A DNA stretch of 64,000 bases from the NCBI GenBank assembly GCA_014925825.1, contig JACGCK010000004.1:124001-188000 (forward strand). The letters run 5' to 3'. Positions 45,435-57,000 of this stretch are shown in pieces. The translations under genes and the position numbers were made by a program. Under the pieces are notes generated by a model. That model was given only the letters and a program-made list of their open reading frames with translations. It did no database searches and was not told the DNA's origin. The first letter of the stretch is position 1; each line of letters begins with the position of its first letter. This DNA comes from Pholiota molesta (Eukaryota; Basidiomycota; Agaricomycetes; Agaricales; Strophariaceae).

Positions 45435-47999
45435 ATGTCCTTGACGTTCTACGTGAAAGCTCTGCTTTCGATAGCTCTACCAGTATACACACTATGGTCC
45501 ATATTCAGAGACAAGTTCTTCAAATCGGCGCTCGATAACATTCCTGGCCCTCCTTCGGAATCCTTCTTTACAGGTGTGCATGAACGAGCGCAGTATGTTC
45601 GAAACGTTCCTTAGAGCCTCCAAAGGCGTTCTTGATAGTTTCTTCAATAACCATGGATGGGACTATCACAAGAAGCTTGCGGAAACCTGTGAGTAATGGA
45701 GACTCTTTCCCTTTCCAACCTCATTCGTTTGCATATAGATGGCGGCGTCATGAAGATTAAGGCGGCCTTCGGGGTATGTTCAGAATTTCGTGCGAGCGCA
45801 ATTCATCTCATCATATTGATATCTAGGAGAATGAACTCTACGTATTTGATCCTAAAGCGTTACACCATATCTTCGTCAAAGTCAGTCAATCTCATCGGCA
45901 CACCGTAACGAAGAACTCACCTAGAAGCCTGGCATGTTAGGATCAGGATATATACGAAGAAACTCCGCAATGGATTCAGTACGTGCCCCTTCTGAACAAA
46001 TGGTGTCATCTTGACGGTCAGTTATCAGAGGAAATGGTGTTGTCTACGGCCCAGGACTATTAGCTACTCTTGGTCAGCTTCAATGATATCTGCCACGACT
46101 TAGATACTTACAGATTGCTTCTAGGCGAGCAACATCGCAAACAGAGGAAGATGCTGAATCCTGTCTTTTCAACTGCTCACATGCGCGACATGAGTAAGAA
46201 CTCTTCTGTTTCCTGGTTGTTCTGGATCTTTTGTAACCAAAACACACTAGTGCCCATATTCTACGATGTGACATCCAAGGTACGTCATGATACTGTGTCA
46301 TAGCTCTTATTTCTCAATGGCGTTCAGCTTCGAGAGGCGATGTTAGCGCGGGTGACAGATGCACCCAAAGAAGTACGGTCTTGTCGCCGCTCAGCTATAT
46401 GACAAAGCTTACCACGTTCTGCTTTAGATCGATATTTTATCTTGGATGTCACGTACGGCATTGGAACTGATAGGACAAAGCGGAATGGGATATTCTTTTG
46501 ACCCATTAACGGCAGATACCGCACCCCATCCCTATAGCCAGGCAGCAAAGAATCTTGAGTTAGTTTCGTTATCACATTTATCCTCATTGCAAATTATAAC
46601 ATGACACGCTGTAGACTTGCGTGGGGAAAGCTAAGACTCTCAACAGCCTATTTGCTCCCTCCCCTGTCCAAGATTGGAAGTGCTAAATTCAGGCGCTTCG
46701 TGGTCAATATGATCCCGTGGAAAGACGTTCACGATGTACGGGACATTGTAGATGTTCTTACTGATACCTCTATCAAAATCTTCGACATAAAAACTAAAGC
46801 CCTGACTGAAGGCGACGAAGCTCTGGCTACACAAATCGGTAGGGGCAAGGATATCATGAGCATCTTGAGTGCGTTCATTCAAGCCACCATCTATTTGTCA
46901 GAGCTAACACACATCTTCAGTGAAAGCAAATATGTCAGCTTCCAAGGAAGATAGCTTGACCCAAGATGAGCTATTGGGACAAATGTCGTAAGTGATTGCA
47001 GACTTTGTCCCCGGATTCTGGACCAATCTCATGGCTGGAAAGGTCCTTACTTTATGCAGCTACGGATACGACCTCCAGCGCGTTGTCGCGTATCCTACAT
47101 CTCCTTGCAATGCATCAAGATATGCAAGATAAGCTGCGGCAAGAAATCAAAGACGCCAAGGCACAGGAAGGTGGAAACTTACCATATGACCAACTGGTAG
47201 CGTTACCATACCTTGATGCACTTTGTCGAGAATCACTGAGATTGTGAGTGTTTGGCATTCGAACGTGTCACTCTTGTTCCTCGTGTGCTCATCGCAGTTA
47301 GGCATGCACCTGTTCCACTAGTAAGAAGAATGTATGCCACCGCCGCCTCATTCCAGTCAACTTGAATAATCACCGTTCATTTTTTTGCAGTGCTAGACAG
47401 GACATTGTGCTACCTCTTTCCAACCCCATCAAAGGAGTGGATGGCCGGGCAATTAGCGAAGTATTCGTACCCACCGATACCAAACTCACTATCGGAATCA
47501 TGGCATCCAATCGCAACCCAGAACTTTGGGGACCAGATGCTCATGAGTTCAAGCCTGAAAGATGGCTGAACCCTCTCCCTGACACCCTAACGGCTGCGCA
47601 CTTGCCTGGTATCTATTCACATCTGTAGGTTATTTGCAACATATCACATTATGTCTAGCTCATTGTCTTTTCCCCTAGCATGACTTTCATTGGTGGTAGT
47701 AGGGCATGCATGTGAGTATCTTTGGATATGGATATCTATCACTATTATCTTACTTCCTTTGCAGCGGCTTCAAATTTTCCCAATTGGAAATGAGTACGTG
47801 ACTCGCTTCACAGATATTCTTAGAATAAATTGTCCTTAAAATGCCTTTCACAGAGGCAGTCCTTTTGACTTTGGTTGAGTCGTTCCGCTTTACTCTTTCG
47901 GATAAGGAGATAAATTGGGAGATGGTCGAGATTGTGGCACCAGTCGTCGCGGGCGAGGATGTCCCCAGATTGCCGATCGTTTTGGAGCGGATCGTATAG
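45435..47999 (+). CDS. cytochrome P450 monooxygenase (P450-3)
   Basis: From ATG 45435 to TAG 47997-47999, about 14 exons. The N-terminus is MSLTFYVKALLSIALPVYTL with a membrane helix, then LDNIPGPPSESFFTG. It continues with ENELYVFDPKALHHIFVK, GEQHRKQRKMLNPVFSTAHM and WMSRTALELIGQSGMGYSFD. The I-helix is AATDTTSSALSR (AxDT with Thr), the K-helix ESLRL (ExxR), then PERWLNPLPD, and the haem loop FIGGSRACIGFKFSQLEM. The end is VVAGEDVPRLPIVLERIV. It shares the start and most motifs with P450-1, which is on the opposite strand 11 kb away, and follows P450-2 by 0.7 kb. Family likely the same mushroom clan; I do not assign a CYP number. All catalytic residues are kept. Confidence 0.88.
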
Positions 48000-48799
48000 G
48001 CGAAAGCATTGGATATATGCTGTAGTTACAAGTGATACGTTCACTGGTGGCTGAAATCTTGTTGCACGTGCATTGGGTTGCTATTTGATGGATTTTTTCC
48101 AGCTTTACACTGCTTAACGCTTGATTTATCATAAAAAAAGGTTGAGCCCAATGTCTAGAGTTTGATGTACATCGATGTGCACTGACATATGACCACCTCG
48201 TTTCAGCAACGCTTCCACAAGCCCCTAGCTGGCTGTCTGCGCATATTAAGTAATTCCTCAGAACTTCTCACAGAAACAGGCGCCAAGGGTCCACTAAATA
48301 GACATGTGCCAGTCGTGATGAAAAAGCAATGAGTACTTGAATGCCAACTCCAACTGCCAGTGAGCCTCATGCATGCTTGATAATTTCACACATTCATGTA
48401 CCGTTCAATACTGACGCTATCATTGTGCTACAACGTTTATTTCGAATTCCCACCTTACTTATACGTTTGTGAATTGGTCTTGCCACATGAACCAGGTTCG
48501 TGGATTTCATCTAAGCACATGAAGAAAGAAAAAATTTCTGGGAGATCTCTAGGCGCCAATCCCAAATCTTCTAATGCCTATTGGATACCTATTATGTCGA
48601 AGTCAAACTATGTCTACTCTAATACTTCACACGTGTTGTCCTGGCAGTAAAGAAGTCGCCAACAACGATAGCACCGGGCGCCTCATATATGATTGGAGTG
48701 TATACGCCCTGCTACAGGAGGGCCTGACACAAGGCTGTTTATTAAACAACATATAATGACAACAATCTTTGACCCAAATCAACTCTAACGCCTTAGAAC
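48000..48799. other. 0.8-kb intergenic region
   Basis: No gene is recognised. Frames at 48396-48756 translate to unremarkable sequence without domain features. The right end is the presumed promoter of the unknown gene at 48800. Confidence 0.4.
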
Positions 48800-50329
48800 A
48801 TGGGCATATTTCAGTTCTTCGATGACACCTCTTTCAAGCTTGTGAAGACACGACGTCCTTTCTTCTGCCAAAGCCTAGCTCTAGTGCGCATATCAAGACA
48901 AATGGCTCCAAAAGACAGTCACGGTCAAATAATCGATCTCCAACAAATGAAACGACTGAACATGCAAGTTTTATCAGTATCTAACCTATCTTCGTAATTG
49001 AATTGATGAAATACTCCATCCAGTGTCATCGCTGCCATTCGCGAGGCCTTGGTTTTGACACAGTGCAACTATAAAAGCGATCGAGCAATACGCGATCGTT
49101 TGGAAAACGCCAAACGTTGTGTAAAAGAATATGTGAAGGAATATATCAATCAAATGACTATCAGGTTTGTCGAGAATCCTGTCCCATCAGCAGCATTTCA
49201 TGTTTGGTTGACATGCAATTTCTTGATCAAAAGCTATGAAGAAACCCTACTTGCGTTCGAAAATGCGACGCAAGGCGATCATGGTGTCGACGAAAGAATA
49301 AAAATGATCGACACCAGGACGGACGAAATACTCCAAGAGTATGAGCAACTCCAACAGACTGGTCCCCAGAACATTGAACTCGAGCTATATTTTTGGAACA
49401 CCAAATTACCCGCTGAACAGGTGCCACCCGTGCCAGACTCAAAATCTAGAAATCTGTTTATAAAAGCCGGTAGGATTTCTTATAGTCATACACAAAGCAT
49501 GTAATAATTCCTAATGCTTCCAATGCAACAGGTAAAATTGATCCTGGAGCCACTTTCGATATTTTACTATGTCGGATATCAGGCCAACAAGTCCAGGCAG
49601 TCAGTCATCGCGAATTTTCATTCGACTTGACAAGGAATCCCCATTTTTATGCAAAATTTCCAAGTTCACGCGAAGCATTCAACTCAAATGTGGATCCGAT
49701 CAAACCGTATGACTTTTCGAAAACCTTAGGTTCGCTGAAAGAAAAATCTGTGACATTGCATATAATTTCGGACCGCAAATTCCCTATCTATTCCAAGCAT
49801 CTACCGTACCAATGTCGCGACAATACCCCAATAATACTTCAGTCCATCGGGAACATGTGGCCAATCACTGGCAAAGAAGATCTCACAGTCGTAAAGAGTA
49901 GTGCGTTTTCTATTTCGAAGCTATACATTTAGACGTTCTAATCGTTCTTGAAATATCTATCAAGAACTATCTGGCTCGCTCTTCCTCATAAGAAATTTCT
50001 CTTTCGACTGGGAGGATTTCTGGGACCCTATTCATTTACATGGGGGCAGAAAATTTTCCCATTTGGAAATTTTAGGCCCTACTCAAGGAGGTCAAAAATG
50101 GCTTATGGTATGTTTTTTCATCTTATTCCTATAGTGACGAAATATATATGTATATAATACTAATTATTCAAATGTCATCCAGGAATTCGTTCGAATTCCC
50201 GATATTGACACTACAGGAGTCCTTGTTCATGGGACCATAAAAACGGTGCCCATTCCTCAGTCCAAGAAGGGTTGGTTTGAGAGAACAGTCGAGAAGGCGG
50301 TTACATATGTGAAGGGGATGCGACGTTGA
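48800..50329 (+). CDS. hypothetical protein, unknown family
   Basis: Several exons point to one protein of about 430 residues. The likely start is MGIFQFFDDTSFKLVKTRRP. Exon 2 begins near 49025 and reads VIAAIREALVLTQCNYKSDR, then AKRCVKEYVKEYINQMTIRF and EILQEYEQLQQTGPQNIELE, mainly helical. Exon 3 includes GKIDPGATFDILLCRISGQQ, then HFYAKFPSSREAF and YDFSKTLGSLKEKSVTLHII. A later exon gives WEDFWDPIHLHGGRKFSHLE, and the last one (about 50185-50329) VRIPDIDTTGVLVHGTIKTV and a basic tail. The second half looks like beta-rich sequence. I do not recognise it. The join of exons 1 and 2 is not in phase in any donor I tried, so exon 1 is uncertain. Confidence 0.6.
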
Positions 50330-51294
50330 ATGGTATGGCAAAACAATGATCGAAGAGTTTGACAGGCAGTCAAAGTTGGGTTCATTGTGCGCAGAGTGGA
50401 GTTGGAATACAATGTCACTACTTACTTATATAAATAATTGCTTTAGTAACGCTTAAGGAACATTCTAAGCTGCAAGAATCTGGGGAACGCCGCTCGACGA
50501 GAGATTGCCTCAAATAAGCAGCCTGAGAATGGTATCTCGGTATAGTATATATATTGTGAATTTGTGTGCTTTTTTAGTGCCCTCAAAATTAAGACCGCCA
50601 AAATTAAGTATGGTAACTTTGGTATAAGTAAGTAATTGAAGTAATTTTTTTTGTAATAATATTGTGCTCATCCTTGATGTTGCTTGCTATGGTGGCTAAA
50701 TGTAACTTGGCCTTGGAAAGGCTTGGCATGTTCAAGCGCTTGAAGGCGCTTACTCACATGGACCAGAACCGAGATTAAAGGCCGCATTCACATTTCGCTT
50801 GCGAAGCATCGCAATACAGGGTGAGGGTAGACCCGGTAGAGGACTTGCAGACAACTGAACTCTTTCACTTCATGTCTCCTCATCCACCAATGCGAGACAG
50901 ATTGATCTTGTATTTGTTTATTTTCTTCTCCTTCAAGAATATCAATCCATTGTAATCATGCAAAACCTCGCGCATTTTCTGGACAATCCTGACGGGCAGC
51001 CTGTCACATAAACGATTAGATTCCTTGGTATTTTGCTGCCTACAAGGTCGCTATGAAAAGGTAGCAATTGGTATTCGCCTTTTGCATAAGCATTCGGCTT
51101 ATAGCACCCATCGGGTGAGTTTGAATCGTAAAAGTCGTTAGGAGGCGCTCTTCCAAATGGCAAGGCGAGGACTGCCGCTGTAGAGGGGCCGATTGGTGTC
51201 AAATCACGTACAATAGTCCGCCAGGGTATTTAAATTAATTGGGTGAGTAGTCGCTATTATACAGTCACTATATATTCTAAATATCCGAATCTCT
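50330..51294. other. 0.97-kb intergenic region
   Basis: The 3' flanks of the unknown gene (plus) and the F-box gene (minus) meet here. A minus-strand frame at 50942-51202 (86 codons, GRAPPNDFYDSNSPDGCYKP) is open and could be a small protein or a gene relic, but I find no start, splice or family support. Confidence 0.4.
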
Positions 51295-53041
51295 TTAGTA
51301 GCATTCCACTTTGGTTACAACCTCCCTCAACATCTCTACCTCCGGCATTGAAAGCCCCGTGCAACGAATGAAAAGTATTTGGCTTACTTCCACGCCCAAT
51401 TCATACCGATGGATGAGGCAGTCTCGTAGTAATTCAAACGACAGATCAGAGGAGAACGGTTGAGGATACCCGGGTGGATGTGAGTCATGGGGGGCCTTGT
51501 GGAATGCGGTATTATGGATATAGATCGAAGACAGATTCGGAAAAAAAATTGTTCCATGAGACCGATGGATTCTGGTTCTTCAACGGCTTCTTCGGGCTGT
51601 AGTTGTAAGGCTTCGACAAAGGGCCTGACTGTGGGTCCTTCCAGCAAAATAGAGTCAACACAGGGAGGCTCCCAAATGTACCTGCCAAGGTTTTTGGATT
51701 GAAGCCAATCATATCTTCTGGCATGGGTCTAAGATATACCCCATATATGTTCCGTAAAGGCAGTCCTCCACTGAACATATCATTTATAACGCTTGTGATG
51801 ACACTTGATTCCACTGGGCTTGTCTCCCAAGAAAATACCAAAGACAAGAGGGTGAATGGGTAAAACCCCTCTTGCTCATTTGGAGGATCTGTACCCTCGT
51901 CAGTGAATAAAGTCAGCGTAACTTTGGAGGATGGGCCAATTTGAAGAATGGCCTGAGTTGGGAGGTTCGAGTATGAATACGATCGACCAAGCCCGGCGAT
52001 GACGCCAGAAAAGCTGGTGCTTGAATCAAAGGTCGAGTAACAGTCAACAGATATTGAAGCTTCCGGAGGAAAAGTTACGCAGCGGAAGAAATGCTCCGCT
52101 TCTGTGTTTATGGAGTGAATAGATAGATATCGGAGAGAGGCGAGGTGGACACTGTCGGAGCCAATTGCGAGTGGCAGGGCTTCGTCCAATTCCAAATGCT
52201 CCAGGTTGGGCATTCCTCGTAACGCATCCACGAAATGTTTGCTGGTGAGCCTCGAGATTTCCGGCAGTAGGTGTAGTTTGAGATGCGTAAGAGAGGACAG
52301 GAGAGACGATGGAAAATCCCAGTCGATCTCACAGTTGGTCAACTCCAGATAGCGTAGTCGCTCCGTTTTACACAGAAACGTTTTTGAGATCGGGATGGGA
52401 TCCCATTCTTCATCGTCGGCATCTGAGTCATCCCATTCCTGTGCAGGGGGGGCCGCGCGCAAGGAAAGAAACTCTAGACGTGGCGTAGATTTGGGTAGCT
52501 CCTCTTGCAAGTCGTTCCACTGTTCTAAATTGACGTTCCGGATAGATAAATCTTTGACGCGCGAGCCATGCTTGAGAGCTAGCTTCAATCCTGGTGTTAC
52601 AGGGACTCCCGGAGAGATATCAGCCTTGATTACAAGGCTGGCCTCTTTGGATCTTTTGAGCATCTCTTCCGCCCATGGCAGGTTACCAAGTGGCGGGTTG
52701 ACCCATAGAGTTGGTGAATTGATAGCGACATTCCTCCAATGGCGACAGACGTGGGTCAATCGGATCCACTTGAGAAATGAGGGACCGTCAGAGGGCTTTT
52801 CATCTTCTTCATCTCCTTCATCCTCTTCCCCCTGGTCAGACTGGTCTTCTGACTGCGCGAACCAAAAAATCCGGGTAAGAATTTCGGGAGGAAGACAAGA
52901 CGTAGACGCAACGTCGTTTCTCTGAGATCTCAACGCCAGAATAGTATTTTGGCACCGCTCGATGGCTTCGTCAATTAGTTGACGTGTTTCTTCGACTGTG
53001 GCATTCGTATTTTTTATGGAAAATGAGAGCGGATCATGCAT
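51295..53041 (-). CDS. F-box protein with two apparent single-base frameshifts
   Basis: From the ATG at 53041 the first 450 residues are open. The N-terminus has a helix (VEETRQLIDEAIERCQNTIL), then the mushroom-type F-box LPPEILTRIFWFAQ, an acidic loop, and WIRLTHVCRHWRNVAINSPT with LWVNPP. The rest is leucine-rich (LRYLELTNCEIDWDFPSSLL, MPNLEHLELDEALPLAIGSD). Near 51646-51651 the frame changes so that FGSLPVLTL continues as LEGPTVRPFVEALQLQPEEA. At the T8 run complementary to 51541-51548 it changes again to FFPNLSSIYIHNTAFHKAPH and ends EMLREVVTKVECY at 51295. Both changes equal loss of one base. F-box proteins recruit substrates to SCF ubiquitin ligases; the target is unknown. A 44-nt intron could replace the first change, but not the second. 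Confidence 0.75.
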
Positions 53042-54066
53042 TATCGCAGTGCTGTTCGAGTTAATTGTAAACTGGTTAATAGGGGATATATAACGGAATA
53101 AAAGAACAAACCTTTTGAGCTACACCGCCTGTGAGTCGACGTAGTGGACCAAAGATAAGTCCAAGCAAGGGCAGAGCATGGGCAGAGTCCAGTGCCACTT
53201 CGGAGCGGAGGACTTTTAACGAGTCTCGGTCTTTTCCGCAACGGCTGCCGGTGTCCCTCTCACTGTCAATTCACATCTTACCTTGGCTGCATCGTCGCCT
53301 TCGAACGTTCATGTAACGCCATGATAGAGGAAACTACATCTCTTCCCAACCAAGTCGTGAAACCGATGATTATAAGCAAAAAACCGCAGCATATATAGAT
53401 AGCTATCCAAGAGGTAATCAATTTACATAGAAAAGAAACAGAAATGAACAGAAATATAGGGTAGACATAACCATTGAGCACTTTATAAAGTGAGGCTCGT
53501 TGTTTATCAACTACCCATTCAACCGTTGATTAGGCGGAAGAAGTTCGTTGCTATTGGCGCTTCACCAGAACCGAATGCAGCATAGATGCATTAAAGCACT
53601 GCTCGGGCAGAAAGAGGCCATGGAAGGAGAAACAGAATAAAAAAAGAAAAGGAATCACACATATGAAAGTTTATGAACACACTGGAATTGTAGCGGTAGT
53701 GAACAAGGATGACAAGATGGAAAGAGCGGGACGAAGAGGACAGAAAAAAACGGCGCTTCTTATAGATATCGATGTCCAAATAAGGCCAAATAAGATCACA
53801 CGGAACCGTGAGGGTCAGATGCCGATCAGGGCCAGGCTTGGCGCACTTGGTGGCTCGAGTCTGTTTTCGGCTTTGTTGAGTCTGACTTGTTCACCAGCGT
53901 CCAAAGAGATTATGTCGTCGCTTTGACGAACTTGATATCATCCAAATTTTTACCGCAGTGAGTCTTCGACGCGCTTTTCGTCTCTTGTTAATCTCCTGCT
54001 GACAGTCGGAAATTTTGTTGGATTCGGCAGTTTCGTTTCCTGTAATTACGACAAACTTTGAAACCT
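53042..54066. other. divergent intergenic region, 1 kb
   Basis: The F-box gene (minus) and the Tel1 gene (plus) start on either side. No clear promoter motif or gene was found. The short minus-strand frame at 53278-53481 is hydrophobic but unsupported. Confidence 0.4.
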
Positions 54067-57000
54067 ATGAGCAATCTCAAAACCGTATTGGAGAATCTCA
54101 AGAGCAAGAAGGTTACGGAGCGTCAAGAGGCCTTTCAGTCCATCCGAAATGTCTTTGCGAAAGATAAAGTCGTAGAAAGCTTTCATCTCACTCGAGATGG
54201 AGAGAGCAATCCGAAGGTGTGGCTTGCCGTCTTTCAAGCCCTATTTACGAGTGTGATGCTTGAAAAAGACCTGCTGAAGAAAGCATCCTCAGCAGCGGCC
54301 GCGACACGAAGACTCTCTGAAGCAACAAGTGTCATTCGGTGGCTTACCGAAAGGAGTGTGCAGTTCATGAACAGAAAGGTGGTATCAGCTCTGTTCCAGC
54401 ATTTTACGCAGATGCTGGCGTCCGATAGAACCCGGGATGCGGATCTCTTCCAACCAGTAGCCCTAGACTACGCGAAAGCTCTCAAGTGTTTAATTGGCTA
54501 TACCCCCCATCTTGAACATCTAGATCCAGCTCTGTGGGTCAGACTGGTCGAAACCAGCTTCAATGTCATATTGAACGATCCCGTCAAAGCGACCTTCATC
54601 GATGATCTAGAGGCACCTTCGACCCCAGCAGTAGAAGACGATGACGGCGACATGTATGTGGACGACGAGGCTACAGATGATGGGACGGAGCAGGGGAAAA
54701 AGCGTTCACGACGAGATCCTACTCCAGTGCCCATACTCTCGACTCCCAACTCAAAAAGTCGAACCAAGCGAAATCTTCAGACCTCTGTCACGTCTGAACA
54801 GGTCGAGTTCGCTTCGATTCTTTCAAAACTATTGGCATCGCCCGTTGCGCCTATCCTATCGGAAGACTTTCCACATCTTGCTAATTCCATCCTGAACCGT
54901 CTGCAACGATTCTTAGAACGATACCCGGCAGATTCCTCATTACTTTATGACTATATCAGCATTTTGGCTGCTACTCTCGACCATCTTTCGCTGAACAAAA
55001 AACACGAGGTTGAAATATTCGCTCGATCAACTTGGGTTGGTCTGGTGGGTCTATGGGGCACAAAAGACAAGCGCATGAAGGAAGGCTTGGTTGTCGTGTT
55101 GCGGCATCTCTTTCAATTTGTGATATGCCCAAGTTATTCGGAAGACGAAAAGCTGCCGTATTTCGATTATACCGATGGGATTGGCCGTCTGTGGCATTTG
55201 CTTGATGCTGAAGCGGAGAATAAATGGGGTGTGGATGGCTTGGTGCTGGACGCTTTGAGGCTACAGCTGGTTAAACTAAATGATGCCCAGTCCGATAAGG
55301 AGGAAGCTTTCACTGCGAAGACATTTCGGGCAGGATGGAACTTCGACACAGACCAAGCGTTATCCTGGGCCATCCTCGAGTTGCGGGCTGATTGCGCCGG
55401 TAAAGTGAGTCCATTTAATTGTCTCAGCGTTTGTATAATAATTGCTGAACACGGAATTTAGTTATTTCAACTCTCTGAATCGATGCAGCATTCTACGCCG
55501 ACAGCAGGATCTTCGCGTGGAAATTTCAAGCGTATCAAACTCGAAAATCCGATCAGCTCCCTTCTTCACTCCATCCAAACAGGACATGTTGCTCGTGTCC
55601 GAAATTATCATCTCCAGACTCTCCTTTTCTTTGTTGATCGCCATTGGCCTCTTGTACACGATTCACAAAAGCGAGAGATAGTCGATACATTGCTGCATTT
55701 TGTCGCAGTAGAAGATAACACGGTGCAATCTTGGGTGTTTCTCAATTTTGCTGCTATCGCCCATGCCGAAGGATCAAGACCTGTTCCTAAAACGACGGAT
55801 ATGCCCTATACCTTAGACTCGGGTATATGGGATTCTATATGGGCTCATGCCATTCGCCGGGCCAATGCGCCAGTGATTTGTCGTGCCGCTTGCCATGCCG
55901 GGCAAGCGCTTTTGACCTCCTTTTATTCCCATGTTCCCAAGCCCTCTCAAGTTCTCCTGACCACCTCACGTGTTTTGCTGGATATCGAAACGTTCGCAAA
56001 GGATATGGACGTCCAAGGCCCTTCTTATCCATTCGATGCCGTCTGTATATTCCTATCTCAATGTCTCAAAGTTGCGAGCCAAGACGCCCGGCTTTATCGC
56101 ATGCATCTTGAGGATACAGTTCTAAGCTGGTTCATTGATAGCTGGAAAATGTCGCGCAATCGAATGAAAATGGCTTCTTACGCAACAGCGGACATCTTGC
56201 TATTGCTTGAAACCACATGTGGCCTTTCAAAGTGTATCGATCTCAAATTTCGACCGTTACTCCCAAAGAGCGAAATTGTTGAAAGCATTGTGCGGGAAAA
56301 CAAAACGAAAATCATCCGAGATTTCTTACTCTATGCAACGGTGCCCACCTTCAATCAACACTTAGATTCCTCTCTGATACCTCTGGCTTCTGTCTCGAAA
56401 GCGAGCAACACTAATACAGACGGGTATGAAAAGATTCTTGTTCCTGCTCGTGGAAAAGAGAGGCGTATATCGTCCTTCTTCTTGAAAACGCTGGAGCCCT
56501 TGATCGCCGAATGGGAGAATTTCAGGGATACTCGTAATCGCGTCACTGCAGAGACAGCTCGTCAATCATTGGATATTCCGTTAGCGCCATAATGTTTGAA
56601 TCACTGCTTGTTCTCAACGGCGTTAGTCCCAATCGTCAAGTTCTACAAGCTGCGTCTAAAATCATCACCTTGATTATTCGTATGTTGACCGATCCGAATT
56701 GGTCTACATCGGAGAGATTACTCGTGGCACACGGGCTGGAGATATTGATTCCTGAAGAAGAGACCACTGACGATGACGCTTTTCTTGAAGCGCTTTCACG
56801 ACCCGGTGAAGATTCAGGCATCAAGGAACAAACGTTGCAACGCTTAATTTCTGGAAACAATGGGCACAAACGGAAGTCGGGCGTCGATCAACTGGAACTT
56901 CTTCGACTGCTATGGCAGAATGTTGAGGTATGCTTTAATTGCTCTTCCGTTTGAGGATGAAATCTGATCCAAAAAATTAGTTGCAAGATGCGCTTGGAAT

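Noticed and set aside
31844..47999. A secondary-metabolite gene cluster around the P450s
   Set aside because: No synthase, transferase, transporter or cluster regulator is present; the genes between are housekeeping or unknown.
55483..56592. tel1 as two or more independent shorter genes because of the stop at 56590
   Set aside because: The next frame resumes two bases later with no promoter or splice site, and the order of segments fits one PIKK protein.
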